IMG/VR virus record: IMGVR_UViG_3300010430_000003
Coordinates: 146,327-210,326 of that record
DNA length: 64,000 nucleotides
Origin: a virus
Direction: 5' to 3' (one strand)
The position numbers were made by a program, and so were the translations under genes. The notes under the pieces were generated by a model. The model was given only the letters and a program-made list of their open reading frames with translations. It was not told the DNA's origin and made no database searches. This document shows, one piece after another, positions 7,522 to 14,352 of the stretch. Each line of letters starts with the position of its first letter. Within the stretch, counting starts at the first letter, position 1.

Positions 7522-7708
7522 CGTTTTCCTCCGGCAATAACACGCCCCAATATAGTGCGCACCATCCTTCCATTAACACCAACTCAATATCCTCACCGTA
7601 TTCATCAGCAAGCTGTTCGGCAATGTTTGCAAGCTCTTTGATGGTGATTCTATCCCACTCACTATCAGGAAGGTTTTTGTAAATTCGTTTCCATTTCGTT
7701 TTCTTCAT
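7514..7708 (-). CDS. Hypothetical protein (64 aa), first gene after a promoter
   Basis: No recognised family; acidic after a Lys-rich start (MKKTKWKRIYKN). It directly follows the promoter at 7715-7742 with a very short leader, so it is probably the first gene of an early transcript. Confidence 0.6.
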   Translation of the reverse strand: MKKTKWKRIYKNLPDSEWDRITIKELANIAEQLADEYGEDIELVLMEGWCALYWGVLLPEENDD

Positions 7709-7714
7709 ATAAAT

Positions 7715-7742
7715 ATTATATCAAAAATCTGTGCAGATTCAA
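7715..7742 (-). promoter_or_regulatory. Sigma-70-type promoter TTGAAT-N16-TATAAT
   Basis: On the - strand, TTGAAT (7742-7737) and TATAAT (7720-7715) are separated by exactly 16 bases. The same arrangement recurs at six other gene starts in the window, all leftward. It would drive the gene at 7708. Confidence 0.75.
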
Positions 7743-7763
7743 GAATAATTAAATATCGAATGT

Positions 7764-7973
7764 TTATGAGGTCGACGTTCGCCGGGCATTCGCGTCTGCA
7801 GCCCTTACACGACATGACAAAATATAGATAGTTCTTTCTAATTCTTGAAATTTAAAATTTTTAATATAATCAGTTCTATCTGCACACAACCTTTTGTGAC
7901 TTATAAAAGAACGAACCCAATTATTATCGATTGATGCAAGAAACATGTGAGTTAAAATCAAATTATGATTCAT
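7764..7973 (-). CDS. MNIN-family small protein (69 aa)
   Basis: Function unknown. MNHNLILTHMFLASID matches the motif. The start at 7973 was preferred over 7991 for motif and spacing. The C-terminus is Arg/Ala-rich. It overlaps the upstream GTG-started member by 11 bases. Confidence 0.65.
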   Translation of the reverse strand: MNHNLILTHMFLASIDNNWVRSFISHKRLCADRTDYIKNFKFQELERTIYILSCRVRAADANARRTSTS

Positions 7974-8130
7974 ATAAAATCTCGCATGCAACAGCGTTAT
8001 AATAAAGTTGAAGAGGTTGCTGTTTATGAAATCTATTATAGCTTCTTCTTAAGAGAAGATAATCTTGCGTTAATGCATATGAATCATTTATATACGCATA
8101 TGCCACAATTAAATTCACATTAGTGTTCAC
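7963..8130 (-). CDS. MNIN-family small protein, GTG start (55 aa)
   Basis: Function unknown; short enough to be skipped by length filters. N-terminus VNTNVNLIVAYAYI (GTG at 8130; a second GTG at 8118 is possible). It continues with DYLLLRRSYNRF, typical family character. Overlap with the next family gene supports it. Confidence 0.65.
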   Translation of the reverse strand: MNTNVNLIVAYAYINDSYALTQDYLLLRRSYNRFHKQQPLQLYYNAVACEILYES

Positions 8131-8187
8131 ATTCTTTCACGGTGTATGTTAAAGTTGTTTCTCGTGTTTTGGGATCATCTCATCTCC

Positions 8188-8547
8188 TTAAAAAATTTCA
8201 TCATAATGATTGATTACAGGAAATCCTGCATCTGCTATCCTTCCTCGTATTTCAGCATAGAACAATATATCTTCTTTATTCCGTGCATTGCAGCCACCGC
8301 TATGATCGAGACCATCAGAAACCATTACAGCGGAGACATCCATATCAGCTTTCATCTTCCCATAATCACCATTCCAAGTCCCTTTTATGGGTTCAAATCC
8401 CATTACATAGATTGCGTAATCAGAATCAGGTGATTTTGTGATATATAGATTTTCTGTATCGTAATCTCCTCCGGGTGAATTGATTTCAATGTTGCAATCA
8501 AAATCATCAAAGAGATCAATAACTTCTTGTGTTTTCCATCGTTTCAT
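8188..8547 (-). CDS. Hypothetical protein (119 aa)
   Basis: No recognised family; acidic and soluble, with a Gly/Asp-rich INSPGGDYDTENLYI segment. It overlaps the upstream membrane-protein gene by four bases (ATGA). Confidence 0.6.
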   Translation of the reverse strand: MKRWKTQEVIDLFDDFDCNIEINSPGGDYDTENLYITKSPDSDYAIYVMGFEPIKGTWNGDYGKMKADMDVSAVMVSDGLDHSGGCNARNKEDILFYAEIRGRIADAGFPVINHYDEIF

Positions 8548-8726
8548 TTTCTTCTCATACTTGAAATTAAAAAAGGCACCCCTGTTCCGGCCATAAGTAC
8601 AACTGTTAAAGCTGTGCGTTCACCAAAAGTGATTGCAAAGTCTGCAAAAAGAGCAATGATTGAAACCCCAATTATGCATGAAATAAGCGTTGTGAATAAA
8701 CCATCATTCTCATTTTCTTTTTTCAT
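8544..8726 (-). CDS. Small membrane protein (60 aa)
   Basis: Lys/Glu-rich N-terminus, then two hydrophobic segments (about residues 11-30 and 37-54) and a basic end (SSMRRK). Probably spans the inner membrane twice. Function unknown. Confidence 0.6.
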   Translation of the reverse strand: MKKENENDGLFTTLISCIIGVSIIALFADFAITFGERTALTVVLMAGTGVPFLISSMRRK

Positions 8727-8727
8727 C

Positions 8728-8937
8728 TCAAAGTCCCATGAAGATTTGCAATCTTGATCGTTTATTATGAAGAATCATAGAACAAAAATCACGATAAGCA
8801 TATTTTATTCTAATCTCACGATATGAATGATATTTCTGATAGAAATCCATTTCAACTTGAGTCTTCCATATTACAGGAACTCCTTGAATAACCATATTAT
8901 ACCCAACACACAAATTTATCATTGTATCTTTACACAT
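8728..8937 (-). CDS. MNIN-family-like small protein (69 aa)
   Basis: Function unknown. The motif is displaced by a few residues: MCKDTMINLCVGYNMVI. The C-terminal half, YAYRDFCSMILHNKRSR, has the aromatic/basic pattern. It overlaps the upstream member by 8 bases. Confidence 0.6.
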   Translation of the reverse strand: MCKDTMINLCVGYNMVIQGVPVIWKTQVEMDFYQKYHSYREIRIKYAYRDFCSMILHNKRSRLQIFMGL

Positions 8938-9115
8938 TTATATTTTTCAATGTTCGCAAATAAGAAGTGAGCCAATTCTCAACTTTATTGTGATAAAAGA
9001 AGCTAGAACAAAAATATTTTGGCCAATAAAAACTATCCCATGATGTGAATCCGAGCACTTCTATTGTTGTCGTTCTTCTAAGAAAACGATCACGCACAAC
9101 TTTATTAATATCCAT
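8930..9115 (-). CDS. MNIN-family small protein (61 aa)
   Basis: Function unknown. MDINKVVRDRFLRRTT start; aromatic centre; C-terminal NWLTSYLRTLKN is the WI-x-SYL sub-motif. The ATG at 9115 was chosen over 9202 because the longer form would lie across the upstream family gene. Confidence 0.7.
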   Translation of the reverse strand: MDINKVVRDRFLRRTTTIEVLGFTSWDSFYWPKYFCSSFFYHNKVENWLTSYLRTLKNINV

Positions 9116-9302
9116 ATTTTTTAAAATGCCTAAAGAAGATTTGAGGACGAAAGCAATTATATTTAAGCATGGATTGATAATTATCATATGAACAGTAAAC
9201 ATCTTTCATTGAATAACATTCCAACGGTTCAAAGGGATAGGTAGGATGCCACCAATACCATATTAATCGGTTAGCAAGAATAGTATTAATATTTGAATTC
9301 AT
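9105..9302 (-). CDS. MNIN-family small protein (65 aa)
   Basis: Function unknown. MNSNINTILANRLIWYWW start, almost identical in its first six residues to the upstream neighbour (MNSNIN), which points to tandem duplication followed by divergence. Cys/Tyr-rich centre. Confidence 0.75.
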   Translation of the reverse strand: MNSNINTILANRLIWYWWHPTYPFEPLECYSMKDVYCSYDNYQSMLKYNCFRPQIFFRHFKKYGY

Positions 9303-9534
9303 TGATTTTCAACATATAATGTTCATACCATCTTTTTAACCACCGTTCACCACAATTAATAGGATCAGTATATTCTCTAAAAAATATCAAGAAGTGACTT
9401 CTACCTTTTCTTGGGTGACTTTCATAACCGACACCGGGAAAATTTCTATCACCTAAATTAAAATTGGGATTGCTAGGTGAATATAATTCCAAATATATTC
9501 GGCAGGCTAGAAGTTGATTGATGTTGGAATTCAT
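9286..9534 (-). CDS. MNIN-family small protein (82 aa)
   Basis: Function unknown. MNSNINQLLACRIYLELY start; Pro/Gly/Asn-rich middle; C-terminus RWLKRWYEHYMLK. It overlaps the next paralog by 17 bases. Confidence 0.75.
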   Translation of the reverse strand: MNSNINQLLACRIYLELYSPSNPNFNLGDRNFPGVGYESHPRKGRSHFLIFFREYTDPINCGERWLKRWYEHYMLKINEFKY

Positions 9535-9540
9535 CGAATT

Positions 9541-9762
9541 TCAATTAGGGGAATGAAAAACAAAACAATAGTTAGGAATTGACCATATTGGTCCATCTTC
9601 ATAAACCCACGCATATGTTTCATTCCCTTCCATTATAAAGGAATCATATTGATATGTGATTTTAAAATCATGCCATGAAAACCATGTAGTTAAAAACTTT
9701 GCGGCAATGGCATAATTAATTTCTTGCGAGGTTGGATTATACTTTGGAAAGATGTTATACAT
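9541..9762 (-). CDS. MNIN-family-like protein (73 aa)
   Basis: Function unknown. The motif core is shifted inward by about 12 residues (QEINYAIAAKFLTTWF). The rest is Trp/Tyr-rich. It overlaps the tiny upstream gene by 8 bases. Confidence 0.6.
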   Translation of the reverse strand: MYNIFPKYNPTSQEINYAIAAKFLTTWFSWHDFKITYQYDSFIMEGNETYAWVYEDGPIWSIPNYCFVFHSPN

Positions 9763-9838
9763 CTGAACAAATCAGAATGATATAACAATTCCACAATTCT
9801 TTAACCCACTCATGTTCTTGAGGTGTTAAATCTTTCAT
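9755..9838 (-). CDS. Mini-protein (27 aa), C-terminal duplicate of a neighbour
   Basis: This is a 27-codon ORF beginning MKDLTPQEHEWVKELWNC. Its start shares a base with the preceding stop (TAATG) and its stop overlaps the next start. Residues 8-16 (EHEWVKELW) resemble EREWVEDLW near the end of the protein at 10392-10787, so it looks like a detached copy of that tail. Without that resemblance it would be too short to call. Confidence 0.5.
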   Translation of the reverse strand: MKDLTPQEHEWVKELWNCYIILICSDV

Positions 9839-10209
9839 TATACTTCCGTAAGATTGCACATAATATCTTCTGCGAATCGCTTGTTGGAAATTACACTACA
9901 AATTTCAGTAATCTCATCACAAAAAACATCAAAAGCCTCTTCTCCTTCTTCCCAAAGATTGAGGAGAAGTTGGCTTGCTTCATTCCCAACAGATCGTGTG
10001 GGCCAAGCAATATCGTATGCTTCTAGGTGATCATGACCTTCATTCGCCGCATCAACAATAATTCGAGCAATGAGTTTAACATCGTCGAGCGATTTAATTC
10101 CAAATTCAAACGCTTCTACAGAACTTTTGTCTTGAATAGAATACGTTCCAAACTCCATATAAATGGGGAAAATATAATCAAGATATTCTTGTGTAGTTTT
10201 GATTTTCAC
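9838..10209 (-). CDS. Hypothetical protein (123 aa)
   Basis: No recognised family; acidic and probably all-helical in its C-terminal half. It overlaps the upstream MNIN-family gene by 32 bases. Confidence 0.6.
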   Translation of the reverse strand: MKIKTTQEYLDYIFPIYMEFGTYSIQDKSSVEAFEFGIKSLDDVKLIARIIVDAANEGHDHLEAYDIAWPTRSVGNEASQLLLNLWEEGEEAFDVFCDEITEICSVISNKRFAEDIMCNLTEV

Positions 10210-10390
10210 TTATTATTCCTCGCAGTTTCGTTTTGAGAAAATTAATCCAATTTGAATGCCAATTAATAGTTTCTATTGCTTGATAATATTCCCATGCGCA
10301 ATAACGCCGAGATTTCAGGTCAATATCATAATACTCTCCATCTCTAAAAAGCATAATAGCAATATATTGATTAATCATGGTGTCATTCAT
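10178..10390 (-). CDS. MNIN-family small protein (70 aa)
   Basis: Function unknown. MNDTMINQYIAIMLFRDG start (core I-N-x-x-IA-x-x-x-F). The Tyr/Trp-rich centre contains NWINFLKTKLRG, a version of the C-terminal W-I motif. Confidence 0.7.
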   Translation of the reverse strand: MNDTMINQYIAIMLFRDGEYYDIDLKSRRYCAWEYYQAIETINWHSNWINFLKTKLRGIISENQNYTRIS

Positions 10391-10391
10391 G

Positions 10392-10787
10392 CTAACTTGC
10401 TGATTCTAATGCCCAATAAACACACCGCCATAAATCTTCAACCCATTCTCGCTCATCTGCAGAAATGGCTTCATTGTCAGGATCAATTGCCATTCGGAAC
10501 CATTCGGGTTCAATATCTCCCCAACCTCTTTCTTCGAGCGTTTCATAAAAGGTTTGCAAGAAGATGTTTGTCTTTTCATTCATGTCAGGCTTAGGAACAT
10601 ACATCACCCATCGCTCTTTGGCAAAGAAAGCGAGTTTATCATTATCATTTCTTTTGCAATTAAAACCATTGGTTTCATGAACTTTTGTAAATTCAATTAA
10701 CATTGAACCTGATTCACCTTCATCAAGGGCAATAGAGAAAACATCACCAACTTCGAGATTTTCAAACTTTACTTTTTCCATTATCAT
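10392..10787 (-). CDS. Hypothetical protein (131 aa)
   Basis: No recognised family. The N-terminal half looks like a small beta-barrel (FENLEVGDVFSIALDEGE). The C-terminal half is helical and acidic, ending REWVEDLWRCVYWALES. That tail recurs in the 27-residue gene at 9755-9838. It is the last gene before the RNA cluster. Confidence 0.6.
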   Translation of the reverse strand: MIMEKVKFENLEVGDVFSIALDEGESGSMLIEFTKVHETNGFNCKRNDNDKLAFFAKERWVMYVPKPDMNEKTNIFLQTFYETLEERGWGDIEPEWFRMAIDPDNEAISADEREWVEDLWRCVYWALESAS

Positions 10788-10849
10788 CCTTTTTCATAAG
10801 ATTTAAAATTACTTCTTCTTTTTTCATTTTAAAGCTCGCAAAGATTGGA

Positions 10850-10919
10850 TATCAACTGAGGGTTTCGAACCTTCATCCTCCCCATCACAGGGCACTTTAC
10901 CACTTAAGTTAAGTTGATA
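10850..10919 (-). tRNA. tRNA-like gene in normal order, anticodon unclear (possibly His GTG)
   Basis: Acceptor strands TATCAAC (10919-10913) and GTTGATA (10856-10850) pair perfectly. A D-arm with GTGGTA and a T-arm GAAGG-TTCGAAA-CCCTC are present. The anticodon arm is poor: CTGTGAT would give GTG, but the stem has two mismatches. It may be a degenerate or unusual tRNA. 70 bases, no encoded CCA. Confidence 0.5.
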
Positions 10920-10922
10920 GAC

Positions 10923-10956
10923 GGCAGGCAATCTTGTATCCTAGACAACGCCTGCC
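10923..10956 (-). other. Stable hairpin between RNA elements
   Basis: GGCAGGC and GCCTGCC form a 7-bp stem, with TTGT/ACAA pairing again inside. It has no following T-run in either direction, so it is more likely an RNA processing or structural element than an intrinsic terminator. Confidence 0.5.
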
Positions 10957-10989
10957 TAAGTTTAGTGTCTTTCAGCACTTCGCCACGTT

Positions 10990-11105
10990 TAAGTTGCATC
11001 ATTAGATTAAAATCGTGCGTCCTTCCTTTAGACGACAGGAACATAAGAAAGAAAGTTCCCGGTGGGATTCGAACCCACATACATTGATTATTTTGATGAA
11101 ACATT
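10990..11105 (-). ncRNA. Permuted tRNA-like element, unit 2
   Basis: Read leftward, the parts occur in reversed order. A T-arm comes first (GTGGG-TTCGAAT-CCCAC, 11078-11062), then 3' acceptor strand CGGGAAC (11061-11055) and a 12-base loop. Next come 5' acceptor strand GTTCCTG (11042-11036), TC, and a D-arm GTC-TAAAGGAAG-GAC (11033-11019). The acceptor strands form 7 pairs with one G-U. Bases outside the arms can pair partly (TGATG with CATCA). No partner in normal order exists for either half. No CCA is encoded. Confidence 0.55.
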
Positions 11106-11148
11106 TGATGCGAAGATAACACTTGGTTGCTCAATTTTGGAGTAAGAA

Positions 11149-11262
11149 TTTCATGTTAATAAAGAACTGACTGCTGCCTCTACCAATTGGGCTACCCGCC
11201 CCCAATTTATGGGCGGAGATGGATTCGAACCACCACTGACACAATCTTTAGTTGACAAGAAA
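11149..11262 (-). ncRNA. Permuted tRNA-like element, unit 1
   Basis: Same reversed layout as unit 2. The T-arm is GGTGG-TTCGAAT-CCATC (11234-11218), the 3' acceptor strand TCCGCCC (11217-11211), then a 9-base loop. The 5' acceptor strand is GGGCGGG (11201-11195), followed by TA and a D-arm with GCC/GGC and AATTGGTAGA (11192-11176). The acceptor forms 7 pairs with one G-U. Outside the arms, 11149-11165 and 11245-11262 pair over about 15 of 18 positions, making a long helix where an anticodon stem would be. The acceptor lacks the G3-U70 pair typical of tmRNA. Confidence 0.55.
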
Positions 11263-11275
11263 CTTGAGCTTGCTA

Positions 11276-11311
11276 TGTGCCTGCACCGATCTTTCGGTGG
11301 TCTTAGGCACA
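11276..11311 (-). other. Nested hairpin just after the DUF7873 gene
   Basis: TGTGCCT (11311-11305) pairs with AGGCACA (11282-11276), and inside it CACCG pairs with CGGTG. It lies a few bases after the stop codon at 11318 and immediately before the permuted RNA units, without a T-run. It could be a processing site or the first domain of the RNA. Confidence 0.55.
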
Positions 11312-11317
11312 CTCCAT

Positions 11318-12058
11318 TTATTGTCCGAAGACAAAGTTGAAAAGTTTATCACCAATCTTCTTGGTTTCCACTTCTGTTTCATTTGCATTGCAGCGAGCTT
11401 CTTTAACTGCAATTCGCAGTTTTGCAATCTTTTCAGTCCATGCTCGCTTTTGATTTTGTGTAATCCCTCCATGTTGCTGAATGGCAGTCCATACACCTTG
11501 GATCACATCTTCAGTGATAAGTTGTGTTTGCGCCGGATGTTCGGGAGTTGCATCGTAAAGGACAATTGCTCTCTGTACCTTTTTGGTGGAGTTTCGATGT
11601 TCCGGGTTGGAAACAAAGATCTTTTCATTGCTTGAGGATGGTGTCCATTCTCGATCTGTTCCCAACACAGGTGCGTGTCGAACAAATGTTTCAAGGTCTT
11701 CAAATTGCTTCTCAAGGAATAGCAATAGAGATACAGGACAATCGTGTACCAACGTCTCGCCTTCTACAACGATATCAGAAGAAGCCTTTACGTTACCATA
11801 GTCCTTAGACGCTGTGAGGTCAATAAGGCGCACTGTTGCCTCTTGAAAGTCTTCTACGGCGTCTTGCACCGTCATTTGAACCCTTGCTACTTCATCTGGC
11901 AATTGTTCGCCTTCTTCGTCCTTTGGTTCATATTTCCGAACCATGCCAGTGAACAGGGCTTCCTTTTGGAGTTTCTTATACAGTTCAGTCCTTGTCCTTT
12001 CAAGGCGTTTCTTTTCTGAACTTTCGACGGCTACAATTTGATGCAGTTTGCTTGACAT
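11318..12058 (-). CDS. DUF7873-like protein (246 aa)
   Basis: It resembles, from memory, an uncharacterised bacterial and phage family (DUF7873). The family is marked by an N-terminal SKLHQIVAVE, then a YEPKDEEGEQLP segment, a V-x-DCPVSLLLFLEKQ-x-DL segment and a C-terminal NANETEVE. All are present at about residues 3-12, 43-54, 105-123 and 223-230. Length matches the family. Its function is unknown to me. G+C is somewhat higher than in neighbours, consistent with transfer. It follows the promoter at 12111-12138 and RBS GAGAGG; its transcript would continue into the RNA cluster. Confidence 0.75.
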   Translation of the reverse strand: MSSKLHQIVAVESSEKKRLERTRTELYKKLQKEALFTGMVRKYEPKDEEGEQLPDEVARVQMTVQDAVEDFQEATVRLIDLTASKDYGNVKASSDIVVEGETLVHDCPVSLLLFLEKQFEDLETFVRHAPVLGTDREWTPSSSNEKIFVSNPEHRNSTKKVQRAIVLYDATPEHPAQTQLITEDVIQGVWTAIQQHGGITQNQKRAWTEKIAKLRIAVKEARCNANETEVETKKIGDKLFNFVFGQ

Positions 12059-12110
12059 TTCAAACCTCTCTTGTTTTGATAAGTTTCAGTTTCATAATCT
12101 TGATAATAAA

Positions 12111-12138
12111 ATTATATTATTTTTTGAGCAAATTTCAA
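12111..12138 (-). promoter_or_regulatory. Sigma-70-type promoter TTGAAA-N16-TATAAT
   Basis: TTGAAA (12138-12133) and TATAAT (12116-12111) with a 16-base spacer, upstream of the DUF7873-like gene and, beyond it, the RNA cluster. Confidence 0.75.
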
Positions 12139-12148
12139 TGACAATATA

Positions 12149-12409
12149 TTAATATCTTCTATTGGCATTGGCAATAATGATAGGACATGAGATCATTTCT
12201 GAATATGAAGAGGACTTGAAAAAAATTAGGTGATAATACCAGAAAATATCTCTTTTTTGAAATTTAGCCCAACCAGTTAAATTTCTTAATAAGAAGAAGT
12301 CATGATTTAAAGGTCGCAAACAAAAAATACTATAAATACTATATGATGATAAAACGGTGTTTTGCAATACACAATGAGCAATATATTTATTCACATAATG
12401 GTTATTCAT
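12149..12409 (-). CDS. MNIN-family small protein (86 aa)
   Basis: Function unknown. MNNHYVNKYIAHCVLQNT start (N-x-x-IA core). Phe/Tyr/Ser-rich body. Its C-terminal end is close to the promoter of the next transcript. It overlaps the upstream family gene by 8 bases. Confidence 0.65.
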   Translation of the reverse strand: MNNHYVNKYIAHCVLQNTVLSSYSIYSIFCLRPLNHDFFLLRNLTGWAKFQKRDIFWYYHLIFFKSSSYSEMISCPIIIANANRRY

Positions 12410-12629
12410 AATTAACAGTTTTTATTTCACCATCCTTTGTGTCAAGCCAGTCCCACAGTCGATCATCACCACGCATTATTACCAAATACGGATCAATCCA
12501 ACCACATGTTAATTCTCCATATGTTCTAGCAACACAATAAGAATGAGTGTATTCCATGATTTTAAAAGTAAACATGGAACGAATCATTCTTGTAAGAAAC
12601 ATTTTATATATTTCTTTATTTAAGTTCAT
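12402..12629 (-). CDS. MNIN-family small protein (75 aa)
   Basis: Function unknown. MNLNKEIYKMFLTRMIRS start; GWIDPYLVIMRGDD matches GWMDSYLTLMRNEN of the gene at 5764, showing a conserved C-terminal W-[IM]-D-x-YL-x-x-MR motif. First gene after the promoter at 12649-12676. Confidence 0.75.
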   Translation of the reverse strand: MNLNKEIYKMFLTRMIRSMFTFKIMEYTHSYCVARTYGELTCGWIDPYLVIMRGDDRLWDWLDTKDGEIKTVNYE

Positions 12630-12648
12630 GTCTTCATCTCTTAAATAA

Positions 12649-12676
12649 ATTATACTGTTTTCTGTACAGAATTCAA
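12649..12676 (-). promoter_or_regulatory. Sigma-70-type promoter TTGAAT-N16-TATAAT
   Basis: TTGAAT (12676-12671) and TATAAT (12654-12649), 16-base spacer. It overlaps the 3' end of the upstream family gene and drives the gene starting at 12629. Confidence 0.75.
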
Positions 12677-12891
12677 GAACAGTATTTTATCAAACGGTGT
12701 AATGTATCGTCTTTAATAATTCTCGCCCACTCGTTTTGGTCTTTAATGTGAATTGAGGCGAACTTAAATCTTGTGTAAGGTCTTACCTTATCACTTTCGA
12801 GATGGGAGAAAATTCCGTAGAACTGGAAGACTTCGGAATAATAAAAATCTGCAAGAATATATCCTCTTGCTATTTGATTGACATTCATCAT
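12673..12891 (-). CDS. MNIN-family small protein (72 aa)
   Basis: Function unknown. MMNVNQIARGYILADFYY start; ends LHRLIKYCS. Coupled to the upstream gene by an ATGATGA overlap. Confidence 0.7.
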   Translation of the reverse strand: MMNVNQIARGYILADFYYSEVFQFYGIFSHLESDKVRPYTRFKFASIHIKDQNEWARIIKDDTLHRLIKYCS

Positions 12892-13094
12892 CTTCTCTTT
12901 ACAATGGTGAGGTCTTTCGAATCAAAGAAAGGTATGGTTCCATATAATCTTTTAATCATTTCTTCATAATCTACACTGCGAACTGAAAAGGAAATTCTAT
13001 CACAGTTTAGATGATTTGTAAAACTATATAAAATTTGAGGTTCTGCCATAAGAATAAATCTGGCGATTTGCACGTTAATTTTAACAGCATTCAT
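12888..13094 (-). CDS. MNIN-family small protein (68 aa)
   Basis: Function unknown. MNAVKINVQIARFILMAE start, with the motif pushed in by four residues; basic C-terminus (IVKRR). ATGA overlap with the upstream membrane protein. Confidence 0.7.
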   Translation of the reverse strand: MNAVKINVQIARFILMAEPQILYSFTNHLNCDRISFSVRSVDYEEMIKRLYGTIPFFDSKDLTIVKRR

Positions 13095-13528
13095 ACTTTA
13101 ATCTTTTCTGCTGCTCTATGAATTCTCTCCTCAAGATGATCATGGTCTTCATCTAAATCAAGAATAATTCCTTCTAATTCCTTCTTCTTTGTTCTCAACC
13201 TCTTTATTTCTTTTGCCCTTCGATCAAGAAGAATTGTGCGATACCACATATCCCTTTTTGGAACATAAACTTCTTTTTCTTCACCATCAATGAATCTTAT
13301 TGTATGGGTATGAGGAATGACTTCTTCGATTTTTTCCCATTTGTAATAATTACATGTTTTTTGTTTCTTTGTTTGCTGAATATCCCAAACAGGCGAATCA
13401 TGATCAAGATCAGCTATAGCAACTTCCATATCTTTTTGCCAAAGATATTCAATTATGGAGTAATTGAATAAAATAGATAATCCAAGCGCAGCGGCGAAAA
13501 CTGCAATTATGGCTATAATGAATAACAT
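13091..13528 (-). CDS. Membrane-anchored coiled-coil protein (145 aa)
   Basis: One N-terminal hydrophobic segment (about residues 2-22) is followed by a soluble domain. A Lys/Glu/Arg-rich stretch from about residue 105 to the end has heptad character. Predicted single-pass anchor with a cytoplasmic coiled coil, similar in layout to phage spanin- or lysis-associated proteins, but no lysis cassette is visible nearby. Function unknown. Confidence 0.6.
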   Translation of the reverse strand: MLFIIAIIAVFAAALGLSILFNYSIIEYLWQKDMEVAIADLDHDSPVWDIQQTKKQKTCNYYKWEKIEEVIPHTHTIRFIDGEEKEVYVPKRDMWYRTILLDRRAKEIKRLRTKKKELEGIILDLDEDHDHLEERIHRAAEKIKV

Positions 13529-13536
13529 TTATACCC

Positions 13537-13956
13537 TTAATGGTTTGGGAAATCATTTAAATTGAAATCTTTAAAATCAACTAAATCTAAAGAAGAAATA
13601 GACACTTTTTTATTCAATGGTTTTCTCATTCGATTTCCACGTTTATCATATAAAACACGAACTTCCACAATTTGTTCTTTATCATTTGTACAGGTATACC
13701 ACCAATGCTGATTTTGTCTTACATAAGCTTCCCCAAACCATCTTGCTTTATGGTTACTTCTAACCTCTTGACCCCACACTAAAGGTTTGTGTGGAATCCT
13801 TTTCAGAGAGGAAACAGCATAACTTAATTCAGATTCTATATCATGTGATATGAGAGTGTATTGGAATTCGCATGACCGATTATTTGAAACCCACCTTTCT
13901 CCAAGAAATCCTCTTTCATACATTAAAAATGTATACGCAACCTTTTTATTAATCAT
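13537..13956 (-). CDS. MNIN-family-like longer protein (139 aa)
   Basis: Function unknown. The N-terminus MINKKVAYTFLMYERGF follows the motif. The body is twice the usual length, with an extra basic domain (VLYDKRGNRMRKPLNKK). It may be a family member fused to a second domain. ATGA overlap downstream. Confidence 0.55.
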   Translation of the reverse strand: MINKKVAYTFLMYERGFLGERWVSNNRSCEFQYTLISHDIESELSYAVSSLKRIPHKPLVWGQEVRSNHKARWFGEAYVRQNQHWWYTCTNDKEQIVEVRVLYDKRGNRMRKPLNKKVSISSLDLVDFKDFNLNDFPNH

Positions 13957-14147
13957 TTAAATTTAATCAATTTTGAAGAACTGTGTGTTAAAAATGTATG
14001 TACATTTTTATACATAATGTCAGACATATACTTACGAGTAAGAGTTGTATGACTAATTGTCAATCTACCGGGACTTGGAGTTGACGACCAAATATATTCC
14101 CACTCTGATGAGATCATCATGAAAGCCACTTGAAAATTAATTTTCAT
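13953..14147 (-). CDS. MNIN-family small protein (64 aa)
   Basis: Function unknown. MKINFQVAFMMISSEWEY start; Ser/Thr-rich centre; ends in a basic SSSKLIKFK. It overlaps genes on both sides. Confidence 0.7.
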   Translation of the reverse strand: MKINFQVAFMMISSEWEYIWSSTPSPGRLTISHTTLTRKYMSDIMYKNVHTFLTHSSSKLIKFK

Positions 14148-14346
14148 TTTGAGTCAATCTCAAATTATTTGTATATTCTTGCATAAAATGCATCATATAT
14201 ATCTCGAAAAAGGTAGAGGAATGATTAGTGTAGAGAAAAGAAATAGAGTGCTCCAAAAAGAGCTTTGAACCAGCCATCGCTACATTATGATGATTCGAAT
14301 GAAATGTTATAGAATACATTACTTTTATTCGAATTATCTTATTCAT
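14137..14346 (-). CDS. MNIN-family-like small protein (69 aa)
   Basis: Function unknown. N-terminus MNKIIRIKVMYSITFH is a diverged form of the motif; His/Ser/Phe-rich body. It overlaps the next member by 11 bases. Confidence 0.6.
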   Translation of the reverse strand: MNKIIRIKVMYSITFHSNHHNVAMAGSKLFLEHSISFLYTNHSSTFFEIYMMHFMQEYTNNLRLTQNEN

Positions 14347-14352
14347 CTGAAT

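Noticed and set aside
8131-8187. Nine-codon ORF behind a strong AAGGAG site
   Set aside because: Too short to call a gene without further evidence; it may be a leader for the family gene that follows.
10990-11262. Canonical tmRNA
   Set aside because: The acceptor lacks the G3-U70 pair, the D-arms are ordinary tRNA type, and no tag reading frame ending in AA was recognised.
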